The notes beneath the pieces are model-generated. The model was not told where the DNA came from, searched no databases, and saw only the letters and a list, made by a program, of their open reading frames with translations. A stretch of DNA of 64,000 bases from Emydura subglobosa (lineage: Eukaryota; Chordata; Testudines; Chelidae): NCBI GenBank assembly GCA_007922225.1, contig ML680088.1, positions 15,879,967 through 15,943,966 of the forward strand, written 5' to 3'. Below are positions 22,021 through 34,450 of this stretch, piece after piece (position 1 is the first letter of the stretch; each line of letters begins with the position of its first letter). Both the position numbers and the translations under genes were made by a program.

Positions 22021-24365
22021 TAAGCTAATTCCACACAGGAAAAAAAATCAAGATTTTGTGAACCATTTTCAGCTGTTTTACAAAACCTCTCTACAGCAAC
22101 CCAGAGCCTGGCAGCAAGGAAAAGCACAGGCTGGGCTATGCTGGGAAACCCGCCACCAGGCACAGGTGGTCTCTTGCAAAGGGAAAAGGGCTGGCTTTGT
22201 GAAGAGAAAGAGAAGCTCCTGCGGCTCCTGTGGCACTGAAGAGAACTCATGTACTCAAGCTGCTGACTTTCTCACCATCTGATCACTCTGGGATGGAAAA
22301 ACACGGTGACTTGTTTGTGTTGCTGTCACCTGAATTTCACAGATTCATACAGATGAGAACCAAAAGGACATTTGGACATTCCGTGTGAGACAGAATGGAC
22401 AAAAGACGAAAGCTCACAAGTTAATTCAACAACATTTCCTTTGTTCGAGGCGAGACTGGTGCACGCATGTCGTCGGTTTAGAAAGACAATCATGCTAGGG
22501 TGGGTGACAAAGAGAGACACTTCAGGGTGAGCAATCGTCGGCTTTCCTGCAGAAAGAGAGTCAGGAAACAACAGCTCTCTAGTAATGAAGAGACAGAACC
22601 TGAGCTGGCATAACCGGGCATTGTTCTGCTCACATCAACATGGCTACGTTGAGTTACACCTGCTGAAGAGCTGCCCTAAAGTATTTGACTTCTTTTCCAG
22701 GAAAATGTACTGGACGCTTGTTCCCTTAGCAATTTTCTTCTTAAATGTTTGATTTAAAACATACACTCCGGCTCAGTCACAAAATATAGGCTAGATGCAG
22801 CAATCACTAGAGGACCTCCGGCTTGTGTTATGCAGTCGGTGAGAGCAGTGGATAATAACAATGCCTTCTGGCTTTAAAACCTATGATACGGTTTAAACAA
22901 TGTCTAGGTTTTCAGAACTCCCAGATCTCACAAGGAAAGATTGGATCAGATTTGTTTGATTGGAATGTTTCACTGGTTTTTAAATTGGTGCTGTCAATTT
23001 GTCACTCCCTGAATGCTTTGGGATTTTTTATTTTATTTTATTTTGGCAAGTGGGGGATGTAGGGCCATTCTGGAACCAGAGAGAGACAGAAATCTCTGCA
23101 AGATCGGCATTGTGACTTCACGGACGTCAGCGAACTGTAGCTGCTTAACCCAGGCGATTTGCTTCCTTTTCCTTTTCTTTTTAAGTTTTTTGTGCGTCTC
23201 TCCCAACAAAAAAAGTGTCATCCATGTCAGGGGCTGCTGGACTAGAATTACACTCTGAGAACCGACTGAGAGGGGATAACACAGCACCCTGGAGAGTTAA
23301 TGCCTCTGCCAGCTGCATTCGCTTTCCACCCCTTCTACTGCCATTCAGGGGAGGGAAGCACAGTGCTAAGTGTGGAAGGGGTGGCTCTGCTTCCTCGTAT
23401 CTTGGCCACACCTCCTCTTTGTGCTGCGTGGATTTTTTGCAGAGGGTCTGTGCCGACAAGATGCACCTGACAGACTCACATGTCCCATTGAGGATTTTTT
23501 CTGCTGTTTTGCAACCCTCTGCCTTGCACAGTGGGGGAAGGCAGGGTGCAGAAGCCAGGATGATTTTAAGGAGATCTGTGGAGTGAATTCCCAAGTTCAC
23601 CCCAGGACACGATGCCTTCCGTATCATTAGTCTCACATAGGGATACAAAGGGATCTGCTGGCCGTGCCCCTGGATCATGCCCCTTTGCCCTTCACCTGGG
23701 CATCCTAGCCAGGGTCTCCACCGCCCCCTCCCTCCTCCCTCCCCAAGCAGGGCTGAAATTCCCATGAAGGCTGGAGCTTCTTGCAAGTTGCTTCCTCCAT
23801 GGTGTGATCTAGCGAGCCCCCTCTGAAGTGGAGTGGCTGGCCCGAGCTGGTGTGCTGCATGGCCCAGTGCAGGCAAGGCCTGAGATGAGATGTGCCAAGT
23901 AGAGGACAGTGAAAAGCAGGCTCTGAGATGGCCATGGAGAGAGCACAGAGCCAGCTGGTGCAGAGCATCTTGTGCCCACCCTGGCAGAGTGCTCTGGGTT
24001 TGGAATCAGTGCTGCTGCTGTGATTATTGTTCATTTATAGTGTGGGGCTTTCAAAAAATGAAACATCGCACCCAGCCTCTTTCCCTGGTTCCCTCCTGGC
24101 AAAGACAACACAAACCCATTATTCTGCAGAAATAGCACAGGCATTATTTGGGGGTGGAGGTTTTTTTTTCTTTTGGGGGGGGGCGAGGTTTCAGGGGGAA
24201 GGGGCTTGTTATTTGTTTATTAATCAGAAATTATTTATTCCAATGAAATGTTCTGCCTTGGATTTTCAGCATCTTTGTCATTTTCAAGGGATGCCGCTTG
24301 CCCTATGGGCCTGCATTCGCCACTCCTACAATACCTTGCTTAACTGAACAATTTTTCTCTCTCAA
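22020..24365. other. Intergenic, no gene supported
   Basis: The longest frames here (minus 23181-23876; plus 23215-23586) overlap each other and show no domain, no splice-consistent context and no recognisable similarity. No repeat of known family was identified beyond T-rich runs at 23025-23045 and G-rich sequence at 24170-24200. Confidence 0.45.
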
Positions 24366-24425
24366 AGGGCCTGATCCAAAGTCAATGGAAGGACTCCAAA
24401 GGGCTTTGGATCAGATCCAAAGTCC
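24366..24425. repeat. Foldback MITE, GATCCAAAG family
   Basis: GGGCCTGATCCAAAGTCAAT and AAGGGCTTTGGATCAGATCC are inverted copies. The minimal form of the family is also at 2205 and 10665. Confidence 0.65.
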
Positions 24426-24989
24426 CCAGAAGTGAAGAAGTTTCTCGAGTGATAAAACCCCTTTCTTTCCTCAGACAAAGCTTTGGTTGGAGAGATGCAA
24501 AGAATGCAGCTTATTGAGAAGTCACCAGCTAAAGTCTAAGGCCTCGCTAGATTTTTTTTTTTTCCGGTGCTGAATTCCAGCTTTCTAGAATGGAAGCTTA
24601 ATGTTCCGTATCTAATTAGCAATTTTCCCTGCACCTGCCCTCCTCTCTCTGCAGCCCTTCTGACCATCTGCTGTCTCAGAGCCAGTGCAGACAGCAGCCC
24701 TTGTGCACATGTGTGTCTGGGGAGAGCCGTTAGAAGACAAGAAGGGGCTTATTTCAGATTAATTCATCAGTGCCCTTGAGAAGAGCAGAAGGGCTGAGGG
24801 CAAAGTATGCTTTACAGTGTGCGTGGTATATCTTTCTCCGGGCAGCATGCGGGCTGCACTGTAAAGGAGGAGTGCTGGGGAGTTCTCAGTGGTGGAGGTT
24901 CATTTCCAAGGCTGAAAATGCTGATCTTAATTAGCACTGTCAGCCTATGTGTCTCAAAGGCTGGCATTTTCTAAAGTGATCAGGACCCA

Positions 24990-25105
24990 CACTCAGGGCC
25001 AGAATTTAAGCAGCGCTCAGCATGTTATGGGAAAGCTGGGTGCTGCATCCTTCTGAAAATCTGGCCCTTAGTTAGATGCCTAAGAGGGAGCTGAGATCTC
25101 TGGAC
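24990..25105. repeat. MITE-like fragment (GAAAATCTGGCCCTTAG)
   Basis: CAGGGCCAGAATTTAAGCAG on the left pairs loosely with CTGAAAATCTGGCCCTTAG on the right. A related decayed piece is at 31018-31125. Confidence 0.4.
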
Positions 25106-26540
25106 AGTTTAGCCCCATTCGCCATGTTCCATGTCAGGGGAAAGTGATTCTGATCATTTGGGAGGAAAATAGACGAAGTTGCCTGTTTGTTAAAAGTCCT
25201 TGTGGCCTTTCACCTGGGGGATAACAGGAGCCAGACTGTCCAGAGCTGAGCTCTGCTTCCTTTCCACCATCAGCACGGCGCTTGCAGGGTGTAGTGATGC
25301 AGCGTTGCCAGCTCTGGCTGCAAGTCTTGCGATAGTTGGGGCTTTCCTGGAAGTCCCAGCTCCTAGAGTCAGGGGACTGTGTGGGAATTTCAGCTTTTCT
25401 TTTAAAAAAAGTATTTTTCTAGGTCATGTGGTTGAAGAGAAAAGCTTAAAAAAGGTGAATTTCAAAGGCCTCCGAACCACAAGGCAAATACGAAGAACAC
25501 CACATTTATTATTATTAAAATCTCATGATTTGGGGGGCCCTGACTTGTACTGTTTGAAACTTGGGAGTGACAGCACAGGTGACAGCAGAGTGTACAGTAA
25601 GTAAACAGTCTGCACTGCACTTCCTTTTGGAGGCAACTCCAGCTTCTGTCATCACTTTTGCTCTATGTTCCAAGTAGCCTGAAATTATTCTTCCGCATCT
25701 TGATTTTTTTTTTTTTTTGGTAGTAAAGCCGTTGAATTTGTGCTTCTCTTAAAAGTTGTTTATTTAAAACATTATGTGGTCAACCCACTGCAGGCAGCAA
25801 GGAAGAGCAGGACAAATCATAGTTCAGCCACCCCTAGCTCTGACAGAGGGACTGGTTGTATTTCCCACTGGAAAGGGGGAAGGACCACAGACATATAGCC
25901 CTGGCTCCTCAAGGAAGGAGAATCTGATTCTGTGGTGGACAAATGTTGGTACCCCTTAATCTTAGCTGCAAGCCACATGTATTTATGGGCTGATTATGCA
26001 AAGCAGCCCATGTCCAAAAACTGGGGATTATGAAAGCCAGTGTTTAGAGCCTCTCCCAAAGATACAGGCTTAGAACACTGTTCTGTGTTTGTATAGCACG
26101 GAACATAGTGTGGTCCTGGTTCCTGACTGGGGTTCCAAGACACTACCACCATTCAAATAATAAATAATATATTCAGCAGGATTGCACATCCAGGCACAAA
26201 GCTGTGAACACGTACATCTGCACTTCTCAGACGACTGCAGCCAGGGCAGTGTGCAGCATTGCTGTCTATCCACAGAGGTGCAAAAGGAACTCTTTGAGAA
26301 GCACCATGTGTGCCAGGGCTATTCTGGTTGATCTACTTAAAGCAGCGAGAACCAGCCACCGAGAAAATCACGACTGGGCTAAAAGCCACATTCTCCCTTG
26401 ATGCACAATTCAGCAGCCACAGTTAGGAGTATAAGGAACAGCCATTATAATCAGAGCGTATCCTAGCTCTGACAGTGCGCAGTGCTGGATGCTTCACAGG
26501 ACAGCGTAAGAACAATTATGGAATAACTTGCCCACAGGTG
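25106..26540. other. Intergenic, nothing recognised
   Basis: No exon-like sequence. A poly-T run at 25705-25720 and short A/T runs only. Confidence 0.4.
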
Positions 26541-26544
26541 AAAT

Positions 26545-26725
26545 TTCATCCTGACCTCTGTCAGCTAGTGGTTGGTCTACTGGGTGATCTTCTGTTCACT
26601 TCTCTAAGTCTCAGTTTCCCCATCCTTATAATGGGGATAATGATACTGCCGTCCTTTGTAAAGTGCTTTGAGATCTACTGAAGCAAAGCACTGTATAACA
26701 GCAAAGTATTATTTATTATTTTTAC
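26545..26725 (+). repeat. tRNA-derived SINE, 3' two thirds
   Basis: CTAAGTCTCAGTTTCCCCAT, ATAATGGGGATAATGATACT and GTAAAGTGCTTTGAGATCTA, then a TATTATTTATTA tail. Confidence 0.7.
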
Positions 26726-26749
26726 TAAATTTTATTATATCCCTTCGTA

Positions 26750-27056
26750 CAAATCATTGTCCTCTCTGTTGTAACTGTGGATGTTCTCATTAGCCACATA
26801 AATGTCTAATCCCTTTTGAATCCTTCTAAGCTCTTTACCCCAGTGATATCTTGTGACAATGAGTTCCACAAACTAATTACCTGTGTTAAAAAAATGAATG
26901 GCCTTGTACCAGTTTTCAGTTTGTTGCCTTTCGTCTTCATTGTCTGTTCCCTTGGTTTTGTATGACAAGCGGGTGAATGGGAGTACCTGATTTACCTTCT
27001 CTTTAGCATTCATTATTTTGTACACCTTTATCGCATGCCCTCTTATTCACCTCCGC
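26750..27056 (-). mobile_element. CR1 LINE fragment, ORF2 3' region
   Basis: CCCTTTTGAATCCTTCTAAG, GACAATGAGTTCCACAAACT and TTTGTACACCTTTATCGCAT are the CR1 C-terminal region in reverse, from an older subfamily than the 57-kb copy. Confidence 0.7.
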
Positions 27057-27064
27057 TCTGGTAA

Positions 27065-27514
27065 GGGTGTGTCTTCACTGCACAGTTAACCTGGGTAAAT
27101 CACATCCAGGTAGGCCCACTTGGGTGCAAGCATCCCCACAGCAAAGTCCAACCTGCGTTGTTGTATCTTCACTGATCCTACACTAGCTGGTGTGGGTCTG
27201 GGGGCAGATCCCATAGGTCTTTGTGTGAGAGGCTCTGGGATTCTTTCCCAGTCAGTTGTGTCAACTGCGGGAGAATGTCCCAGTCCTTTGGGGAGCAATT
27301 GTGGGAAGAACATTGGAGGACTGTCAGCACCCCCATGACTTAGCCAGCATTCTCACTGCAAAATGGGTAGGTTCTTGCCCGAGCAAAAGTGGAGGCTGGG
27401 CTCTAACCCTGGTCAGCTAGCCCCAGCTTAAAGCACCTGCAGGTCAGAGGTGGAAGGGGAGTTTGGGCTGACAGCCGGGTAAGGTCCCAGGTTAATGGTG
27501 CAGTGATGACACCC
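27065..27514. mobile_element. 450-bp hAT-like non-autonomous transposon with TIRs and TSD
   Basis: The ends are inverted copies: left GGGTGTGTCTTCACTGCACA then GTTAACCTGGG; right, reverse complemented, GGGTGTCATCACTGCACCAT then TAACCTGGG. Flanking octamers TCTGGTAA (27057-27064) and TGAGGTAA (27515-27522) match at 6 of 8, consistent with an aged 8-bp hAT target duplication. No transposase frame remains. It sits at the edge of the CR1 fragment at 26750. Confidence 0.75.
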
Positions 27515-27522
27515 TGAGGTAA

Positions 27523-28494
27523 ACAGTCCCAAAGAGTGCTGGACCAGCTCACATCTCATGATGAATTTCAGAGCAAGGTGTTGGAAGAAGGGCAGCTTAT
27601 TTCATTTTTATTAACCTGAAAAGACAATGTGGGTTCTATATATTGAGATTTGGGCAGTGGTCCAGGCCGTTCTCACTTCGTTTTCCAGCACACTTGAGGG
27701 AGACTGAAAGGAGATGTCTCTCACTTTAGGTAACGTTTCTTCAATGTCTCTTTATAGCGCTCACATATTTGCTTGGATACGACGTGACTGTGGTCAAGGA
27801 CTTTCCCGATTTCCCCAGGCACCATCCTATTGTCCTGGCTGTTCCCCATCAATTAGCAAACTGCTACCTTTCCCCTCCAAAATACCATTCTTCCAAACAC
27901 TTCATCTGGTTCAATGGCAGCTAAAGCGCTGTTCCTGTGACCCCCTGAGCTGTCCCCAGAGCTGGTTTCCAACAGCCCTCTCTGCACTGGCCTGAGAAGC
28001 CTTGTCAGACGGGAAACTCTTGGGAGCCGGGCCCATCTTTTTGTGCTGGGTTTGTGCAGTGCCTAATGATGGGGCCCTGGCCCACAGGGCTCCTGGGTGC
28101 TATGCAGGTGCTACCCTTTGCTTCTCAAGACTCCCCGCTGAGTGAGAGCAGGGGTCCTGGCAGCCTGGGCCGGGTAGGGCCGCCAACAGGGAACGAAGCA
28201 GGGTTGGAGCAGGCCTGCTGCTGGGAACGGAAGGAGTGACTCTCTCCATCTCCCTGCTGAGATAATGGGGGGAGGGGGGATCTTTGACCTGAGGTGAGCA
28301 AATTGCTGCCTCTTGTCCCCCTTTGCATTGTCTGGGGAGGAGGAGAGGAAATAGCAGCATTCCTGGCATTGCCACGTCAGTGTAAACAGAACACGTGAGT
28401 GGCTTGTGAGGAAGGGTGGGGGAGGGAGAGGCCAGTGCAGACAAAAGGCTGCTACGCCTGTCTTCTCCAGCCTTGTATACACTTCATTCTGTCT
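27523..28494. other. Intergenic, nothing recognised
   Basis: No coding or repeat signature identified by eye. Confidence 0.35.
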
Positions 28495-28496
28495 CC

Positions 28497-28785
28497 AATT
28501 ATTGTTATTATCTGCATTATCGTAGGACCTAGAGGCTCAGATCAGGGCCCACTGTGCTCGCTGCTGTAGGCACACATAGTGAGAGAGGCATCCTGCAGTG
28601 GAGTGCTTACCCTCTCAATAGACACGAGAAAGGGGGGGAGGGGAATCTGAGGCACAGAGCAGGGTCGTGACTTGCCCGAGGACACCCAGCAGGGTCGGCG
28701 GCAGGGCGAGGAGCAGAACCCGGCTCCCCTGAGTCTAAGCCCAGCCCGCCATACATTGGACCACGCCGCTTCCTATTGTTAGTAC
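28497..28785 (-). repeat. Full-length tRNA-derived SINE (MIR/CORE type)
   Basis: Read in reverse: tail block ATTATCGTAGGACCTAGAGG; core GAGGGGAATCTGAGGCACAG, GTGACTTGCCCGAGGACACC and CAGCAGGGTCGGCGGCAGGG; tRNA-like end AGCAGAACCCGGCTCCCCTG … GGACCACGCCGCTTCCTA. The best preserved copy in the window. Confidence 0.8.
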
Positions 28786-30314
28786 ACATGGAGTCTGCAA
28801 GCGAGTAGACAGTTCATGACATTGTCGAACCAAGTCCGGCTCAGAGCGGGGTTGGATGACGCTGTGGTTAAAACCCCAGCAAGCCAACTCCACACTAGCA
28901 CTCCCACCACTGATACCACCAGTGGGGTAGGGCTGGTATATTTCCTGGCAACACAGCCAAGTGTATTCCCCTCTGAACTGCGGACCTGGCAAAGCAATGG
29001 CCCCTTCTCTGGTCCTGACCAGCTCTCACCAGAAAGAAGGAGCGGCCCTCTTGGTAGAGCTAAAGGATACCAGGTTTCTTCTCTCAGGGTCCTGGAGTGT
29101 GCAATGCGTGCTCCTCCCGGCAGAGCCCCAAGGCTGCTGTCTGCTGTCCGATCAGGTCCCATCCTCCCCTCTAGGTCCCAGGAGGCTTGAGACACTCCAG
29201 CAAGGCTCCGAGTATGCAGGGAGTAGCAGAATCTGCCCTGGACAGGTTGTAGGAAGAGTCCGAAGAGCAGGGTTTGCATTTCAGACACACCTCGGCTTTG
29301 CAAACGGGTCAGCATTTGGGAAACACTGAACTGGGACCCAGCTTTGAGACCTACTGGGCTGGGAGAGCACCTTGGTGTGAGGGACTGGAAGGTAGCAGTG
29401 GCACACAGATCCAGGCTCTCCTAAGCAGGGATGAGGGCGTGCACAGTTCGGTGACCCCCGCTGGGGCAGGGAGCTCTGTGACACACATGGCTAACGGGAC
29501 AATTCTGTGACACCGAGAGCCTGGAACTCACAGTCCGCCCGCCACATGAATGATTTGACCGGGTTGTGTAATTCAACAGTTACAAATCACCCTGCTACTC
29601 TCTGCCTGGCTTTAATCACGTCTTTTGTTATGTACCATTTTCCACCGCAATAAGCCTCCTCCGTCTCTGCTTCCAGCCGCATGGAATCGCAAACTGGGCA
29701 AGGGCTCTCTGGTTTTGGACCTTCCTTAACTGAGTCCTCAGCACTTGTGCAGGCATCCAGAAACTCGGTGCTGACAGCGCGGGGTGCCCAGGCCACACCT
29801 AACTGCCACCTTCCGGAGCCAGCGATGTTTGACTTCATTTTTTTCCTTTCTTGGACACAACCGAGAAGCCCGCACATCTGCAGCCTGCCCCGGCCTCCCA
29901 TCCTAGTCCTGGGGCCTCACAAAAAAAGCTCAACCCCACTGATCATCGCCGCTGCATGGAATAATGCAGGGGAGGGACGATCCGCCAGCCGCACAAGCTT
30001 CAGCGATGTCCTTCTACATCGATCCATATCTCCTACTGGTTCCGAACAGGATCAGCTGACCAGGACCAAGCCCATTAATCTAGTGCTTCTCAAACGCCTC
30101 CAGAAGACGGACTGCTTTGCTAGAAGTCCTCTTCCAGCCATCAACCCTGCCAACATCCCAGGCCTACTCTCAGACCTCCCTTGAAGCGAATACAGATTAG
30201 TTTGGTTGCCTGAATAAGTCATGCACAGGGCAGCTGGGAAATCAGGAAAATAAACTCACTTTAAAGCCGTAGGGCTGGATGTCTGACTGTGTCTCTCAAA
30301 AGGTGTCCCCCTTG
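28786..30314. other. Intergenic, nothing recognised
   Basis: Open frames up to 178 aa occur on both strands but overlap one another and show no family motif. No repeat boundaries were identified. Confidence 0.4.
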
Positions 30315-30510
30315 AGAGCGTCAAGACTGCCCAGTGGATAGGGCATTGACATGGAAGGGTTTTAATTTTTGACTACGTGGTATGACACTTAGCCAGTCGC
30401 TTAATAATGCTGTGCCTCATTTTGCCCATCTGTAAAAAGGGAGACAATGATATCTTTGTAAAGTGCTTTGAGACAAATGGATTAAGTGTGCTAAGGATTC
30501 GTTTGTATCT
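30315..30510 (+). repeat. tRNA-derived SINE
   Basis: GTGGATAGGGCATTGACATG, AGCCAGTCGCTTAATAATGC, TGTGCCTCATTTTGCCCATC and GTAAAGTGCTTTGAGACAAA, in SINE order. Confidence 0.65.
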
Positions 30511-32090
30511 GAGCTGCTTATTTCCTCCTCTTGGGAATAGGACTTTATTCAACCCCAGCATGAGGAAATGCACCTTTATTATTAGGCTGAAATCTCTCCT
30601 TGTTGCCAGCAGCACCTGCTCCCCTAACATCTCCAGCTCACTCTGGATTCTGGTTCTAGCTCCCTAGCTGCTCGCTACTGCCTTGGTGCTGCCCTCAGAT
30701 CCGATCACGCTGAGGCAACTGACGAACAAAGACAGGAAAGTGCCACTCACATTGCAGAGAGGGACTTATCGGCTGCTTTGGATATGAGATGGTCAGAAAC
30801 ACACACACGGGCTCTGGAAACCCTGATTTAAGAACCCCGGCATGGACTGCAAATAGCAAGGACTGCTGCGCAGAAACTGACAGATGCCCCACCACAGGGA
30901 CTGCCCAAGGCAGGCGCACAGACCTAGATGTGAGATGTAGACCACCAATGTGAGAACCACGCATTATTTACTCAGAATAGGACTTGGCTCTGACCCGACT
31001 CTTAAAGAGGATAGGACCAGATTTTCCTAAGGGCTCAACCCCCAGTGTGCACCTGATATGCTGAGTTCTCCTAAAATCTGACCTCTTGATTTAGGTACCT
31101 AACTGGGAGCTGAGCTCTTCGGCAAATCCACTTCCTAGCGCAGCTGATCTCCTCTAGTTCATTGCCATTTTAGCTGGGAATTTGTCATCCTTTTCCATCT
31201 GTTGCTGTTCAGGGCTACCCAAATGTGGGTCACTGCTAACTGGAAAAGACCCATTTCCCCTGCCTGTTAGACTGTAGTCTGCACTGCTTTTCACAGGTCT
31301 CTCCTGGTCTGACATCTTGTATCTTCACTTACAGCTGTGCCAAGTGCTCTGTGCTACTGGGCCACAGTGGGAGAGCATTGCACCGCTTTGCCCTAGTGTG
31401 AATGATTTCACAAGGAGCAGGACAGCTGGGGGCGTCTCCACGACAAAGCATCAAGCCTCCGCCTAGTGGATTTACCTCCTCACTTTTCCTTACCTCACCG
31501 AGGTCCATTTCTGGCAGACCCTTGCTGAGAAAAGCAGGCAAGCAGTGAAAACCTGGTAAGAGCACGGCAACTTGGATCATTCTCTGACTAATGGTGTCAA
31601 CTTATTCCAAACCCCCTTAGTGATTGCCTCCTGACAAGATTACATCTGTTCAGCTGTCTCATTTCCTTAGGGAACAATGGACGGCTCAAAGGAGAAAGGG
31701 TCCAATTACCAGGCTGAGAGGTTATTGTGTTGAGGCTGGGCGACGTTAAGAGAACATGTGGCCTTCTGTACAATCAATATTGCACATTGTCCTCAGTGCA
31801 CCTGCGGCTCCTGCAGCACTGTCCATAATGACACATGGCCAGAGGCCAAACAGACGGAGAGAAATGGAAACCCAGTCTACAGAGTACAGGTCAAAGGAGG
31901 CGCTCCTGCCCCCTCCCTCGGCCTTCTGGCCTCCGCTCTATCATGCACCCAGCTGGTCCCGTTGCCAGGCAGGACTGATGCTAGAAACCACATTATAAAG
32001 TGGTCCGGCTCACAAGGGTCATGCAAAGAATTTGGGCTGCAAACATGATGAATGACACTGGAGTACAATGCTTCCAGCTTGGTTCAAGGC
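30511..32090. other. Intergenic, one decayed MITE-like piece
   Basis: A degraded GAAAATCTG-type MITE at about 31018-31125 and unassigned sequence elsewhere. No gene. Confidence 0.35.
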
Positions 32091-32094
32091 CAGT

Positions 32095-32172
32095 GGGGCC
32101 AGATCCTCGCTAGCGTCAATCCATCAGTGGTCATTTGAGTTACACCAATTTACACCGGCTAAGGATCTGCCT
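32095..32172. repeat. Foldback MITE, AGATCCTCGCT family
   Basis: GCCAGATCCTCGCTAGCGTC on the left against the inverse of TTACACCGGCTAAGGATCTG on the right. Related halves at 14050 and 17985. Confidence 0.55.
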
Positions 32173-32244
32173 CCTACTTACTCTGGATGGGACTTCAATT
32201 CCCTCCCCCCGGCTCTTTGTGGTTTCTCTTCTCTGGAGGAAATC

Positions 32245-32518
32245 AGGGCCTGGCTATGCTATAGCCACACAACTATGGTGCTGCAGGGCATTGAGGGACA
32301 CCTCCGACATCAGTGGAAGGGCTTTTCCCATAATGTAGTTAATGCATCTCTCTGAGAGGCAGTAGCTAGGATCAGTGGGAGAATTCCTCCCTCAACCTAG
32401 GTGCATCTACGCTGGGGGTCAGATTGACCTGACTACAGCCCTCAGGGTGCAAAACTTTTAACAGCCCTGAGCGACACAGCTAGGTTGATCTAATTCTCTA
32501 GTGTAGATCAGGCCTCAG
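32245..32518. mobile_element. Non-autonomous DNA transposon (GGCCTGATCTACACTA ends)
   Basis: The left end AGGGCCTGGCTATGCTATA and the reverse complement of the right end (GAGGCCTGATCTACACTAGA) agree over most of 18 bp. The interior CACAGCTAGGTTGATCTAAT is shared with MITEs typical of turtle DNA (recall, not searched). Confidence 0.5.
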
Positions 32519-33143
32519 ATTTGCCTTCACAAGGGCAGCCATGTAGTTAGCACCATGTCAGAGGGTTTGAGCATAGTTTGCCTGGCCTGGCTCTGCCCTT
32601 TGGAAACTATTCCACAGCCAATAGTTTTTAGACGCTGAGCCCTAGAGTATAAACGTTAGCAAGAGCCGTGCTGGACAGCTGTCCCCCCGGTGTGGTTGGC
32701 AGTGTCACCGTGGATGGGGCTTTCCACGCATGTTCAAAGGGAGTATCCAGCAAGATAATAGCACGTGCAGGTGTGTGACCCTCCTCACTCTCTCTTAGGA
32801 TGGCTCCGTCTCCAGGAAGCTCTTCATTAGTGTGGAGGGAGCTATGGGTCCAAAACGAGGAGAGGAAAATCTTCCCTTTAGCCTGGCTTCTGGTCTCTGT
32901 TCCATCTGTGTTTGTCGCCCTTCTTCCGCTTTCTCTCCCCACAACCCCTTCAAGCCCATGCGGTGGCTCCAGGAAGATCTAATCCAGCTCCAGTCACAAA
33001 CGGTATCTGCCCACTGCCCCCATCCAGACTCAAAGTCCTTTCTTCTGGTGGAGCAGAAAATAACCCCACTGGGGGAGTCGTCCGGTGGAAAGGAGAAGGG
33101 AGAATTTCCAAGCCAGCCCCAGGAATGTCTCTCAAAGGAAGAC

Positions 33144-33230
33144 AAGGTGAGGGAGGGAATATCTTGTATTGGACCAACTTTAGCTTGCGAGAGAGACAAG
33201 CTTTCGAGCTTACACAGAGCTGTGCCTTTG
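33144..33230 (-). mobile_element. Penelope-type terminal fragment
   Basis: CAAGGTGAGGGAGGGAATAT, TTGTATTGGACCAACTTTAG and GAGAGACAAGCTTTCGAGCT. The same sequence opens the longer stretch at 60950. Read in reverse it contains AGCTCTGTGTAAGCTCGAAA, half of the stem-GAAA arrangement discussed in the findings. Confidence 0.5.
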
Positions 33231-33687
33231 CTGTTTGTGACAGATGGTCATCACCTGTCAGGCGGGGGGGAGGGGCTGGGAGGGAGGGAGGGAGACGCCA
33301 AGTGGAGTGTGGGGGGATGGGGGTGAAGGAAGAGCAGATGGTAAGGCAGGTTTTAGCAGGGTTGTTTGGTAAACACAATGGAGTGTCTCTCCTAGTTTTA
33401 TTGAACAAGAAGATTTATTCCCCTGGCGGACAGCTGGCAAGCAGTCTGTATACCCCACGACACCCACCCCCAGCCAGCCGCCCCTCTCCCTGCAATCTCC
33501 TCTGTCACACACAGCACACACACAGCCATCCAGGAGCTCCCTGCATCTCTCACACACACACACCCCCACCAGCTTCTAACTCTCTGTGGTAGTCTCACAC
33601 GCAACATTCACCCCACTGCCAGCCGCAAACTGCCTGCAGCCTCACACACCGTATCCACAGTAGCAAACTCACTGCATGCACCTAGAA

Positions 33688-34089
33688 CAGCGGTTTTCTA
33701 TCGGGGGTACGCGTAGCCCTGAGGGTCCTGCAGAGTACCGCAGGGGGTATGCGGGCGACTGCAGCCCGCCTCCTGGCTGTGCGCCGGACCAGGCAGGAGG
33801 CGGGCAATCGCCAACCGAGGGGGCCCCCGGGCACCAGCCTGCGGGGGGCGTCGGGTCACGACGCACAGCAGGGACAGAGGGCGCAGGAGGCTCCCAGCCG
33901 GGCATCCCCTTCCAGGCCGGGGAGTGAGGTCGCCCTCTCTGAGCCAGCAACCGGGCTGTGGGGCTGGAGCAGGAGAGCAGGGCGGCAGGTAAGTGCAGGG
34001 GGGTCAGCGGGTAAGTGCAGGGGCAGGGGAGCCTGGCCAGGGGCGGGGGGTGGCAGCCCAGCCAGAGCCCGGTGCTTTGAGAACCACTG
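33688..34089. mobile_element. CpG-rich hAT-like non-autonomous element
   Basis: The left terminus CAGCGGTTTTCTATCGGGGG and the reverse complement of the right terminus (CAGTGGTTCTCAAAGCACC) match the CAGNGGTTCTCAA end of vertebrate hAT elements. Flanks ACCTAGAA and GTTTGGAA differ only by transitions, so an old 8-bp duplication is possible. The interior is strongly GC- and CpG-rich. Confidence 0.6.
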
Positions 34090-34254
34090 TTTGGAATTCC
34101 GTCCTAATGTAACAGTGTCAGTTCTGTTGTGATGTAAAATATCTATTTTAGATACACGAAGAAAAGGTGGTAATTTTAGGCCATTATCCCTTTTATTGCA
34201 ACCGTGGTAACATCAGGCAGAGTGTTCACTGACTGGGCAGAGAAGCATGTTCTC

Positions 34255-34450
34255 ATGGAGAGGGTCAGGAGCCATAGGCTGCAGGCCCAGCCCTGCGTGT
34301 GAGCTTGGGCAAGTCACCGCATGCTGTTGTGCCTCGGTTTCCCCTCCCATCCTTTGTCTTGTCTATTTAAATGATACACTCTTTGGAGCAGGGATGGTCT
34401 CTAAGTCCCTGCACAGCACCTTGCACAATAGGGGGCTACAACTATCTGCA
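34255..34450 (+). repeat. tRNA-derived SINE, near full length
   Basis: CTTGGGCAAGTCACCGCATG, TGTGCCTCGGTTTCCCCTCC and GAGCAGGGATGGTCTCTAAG, ending GCACCTTGCACAATAGGG. Lies just upstream of the AMOTL2 CpG island. Confidence 0.7.

Noticed and set aside
23181..23876. 231-aa minus-strand open frame
   Set aside because: No domain, no recognisable similarity, overlapping frames on the other strand, no promoter or splice context.
32795..33592. Overlapping frames of 134-226 aa on both strands
   Set aside because: They run through a repeat fragment and CA/CT-rich low-complexity DNA; composition explains them.
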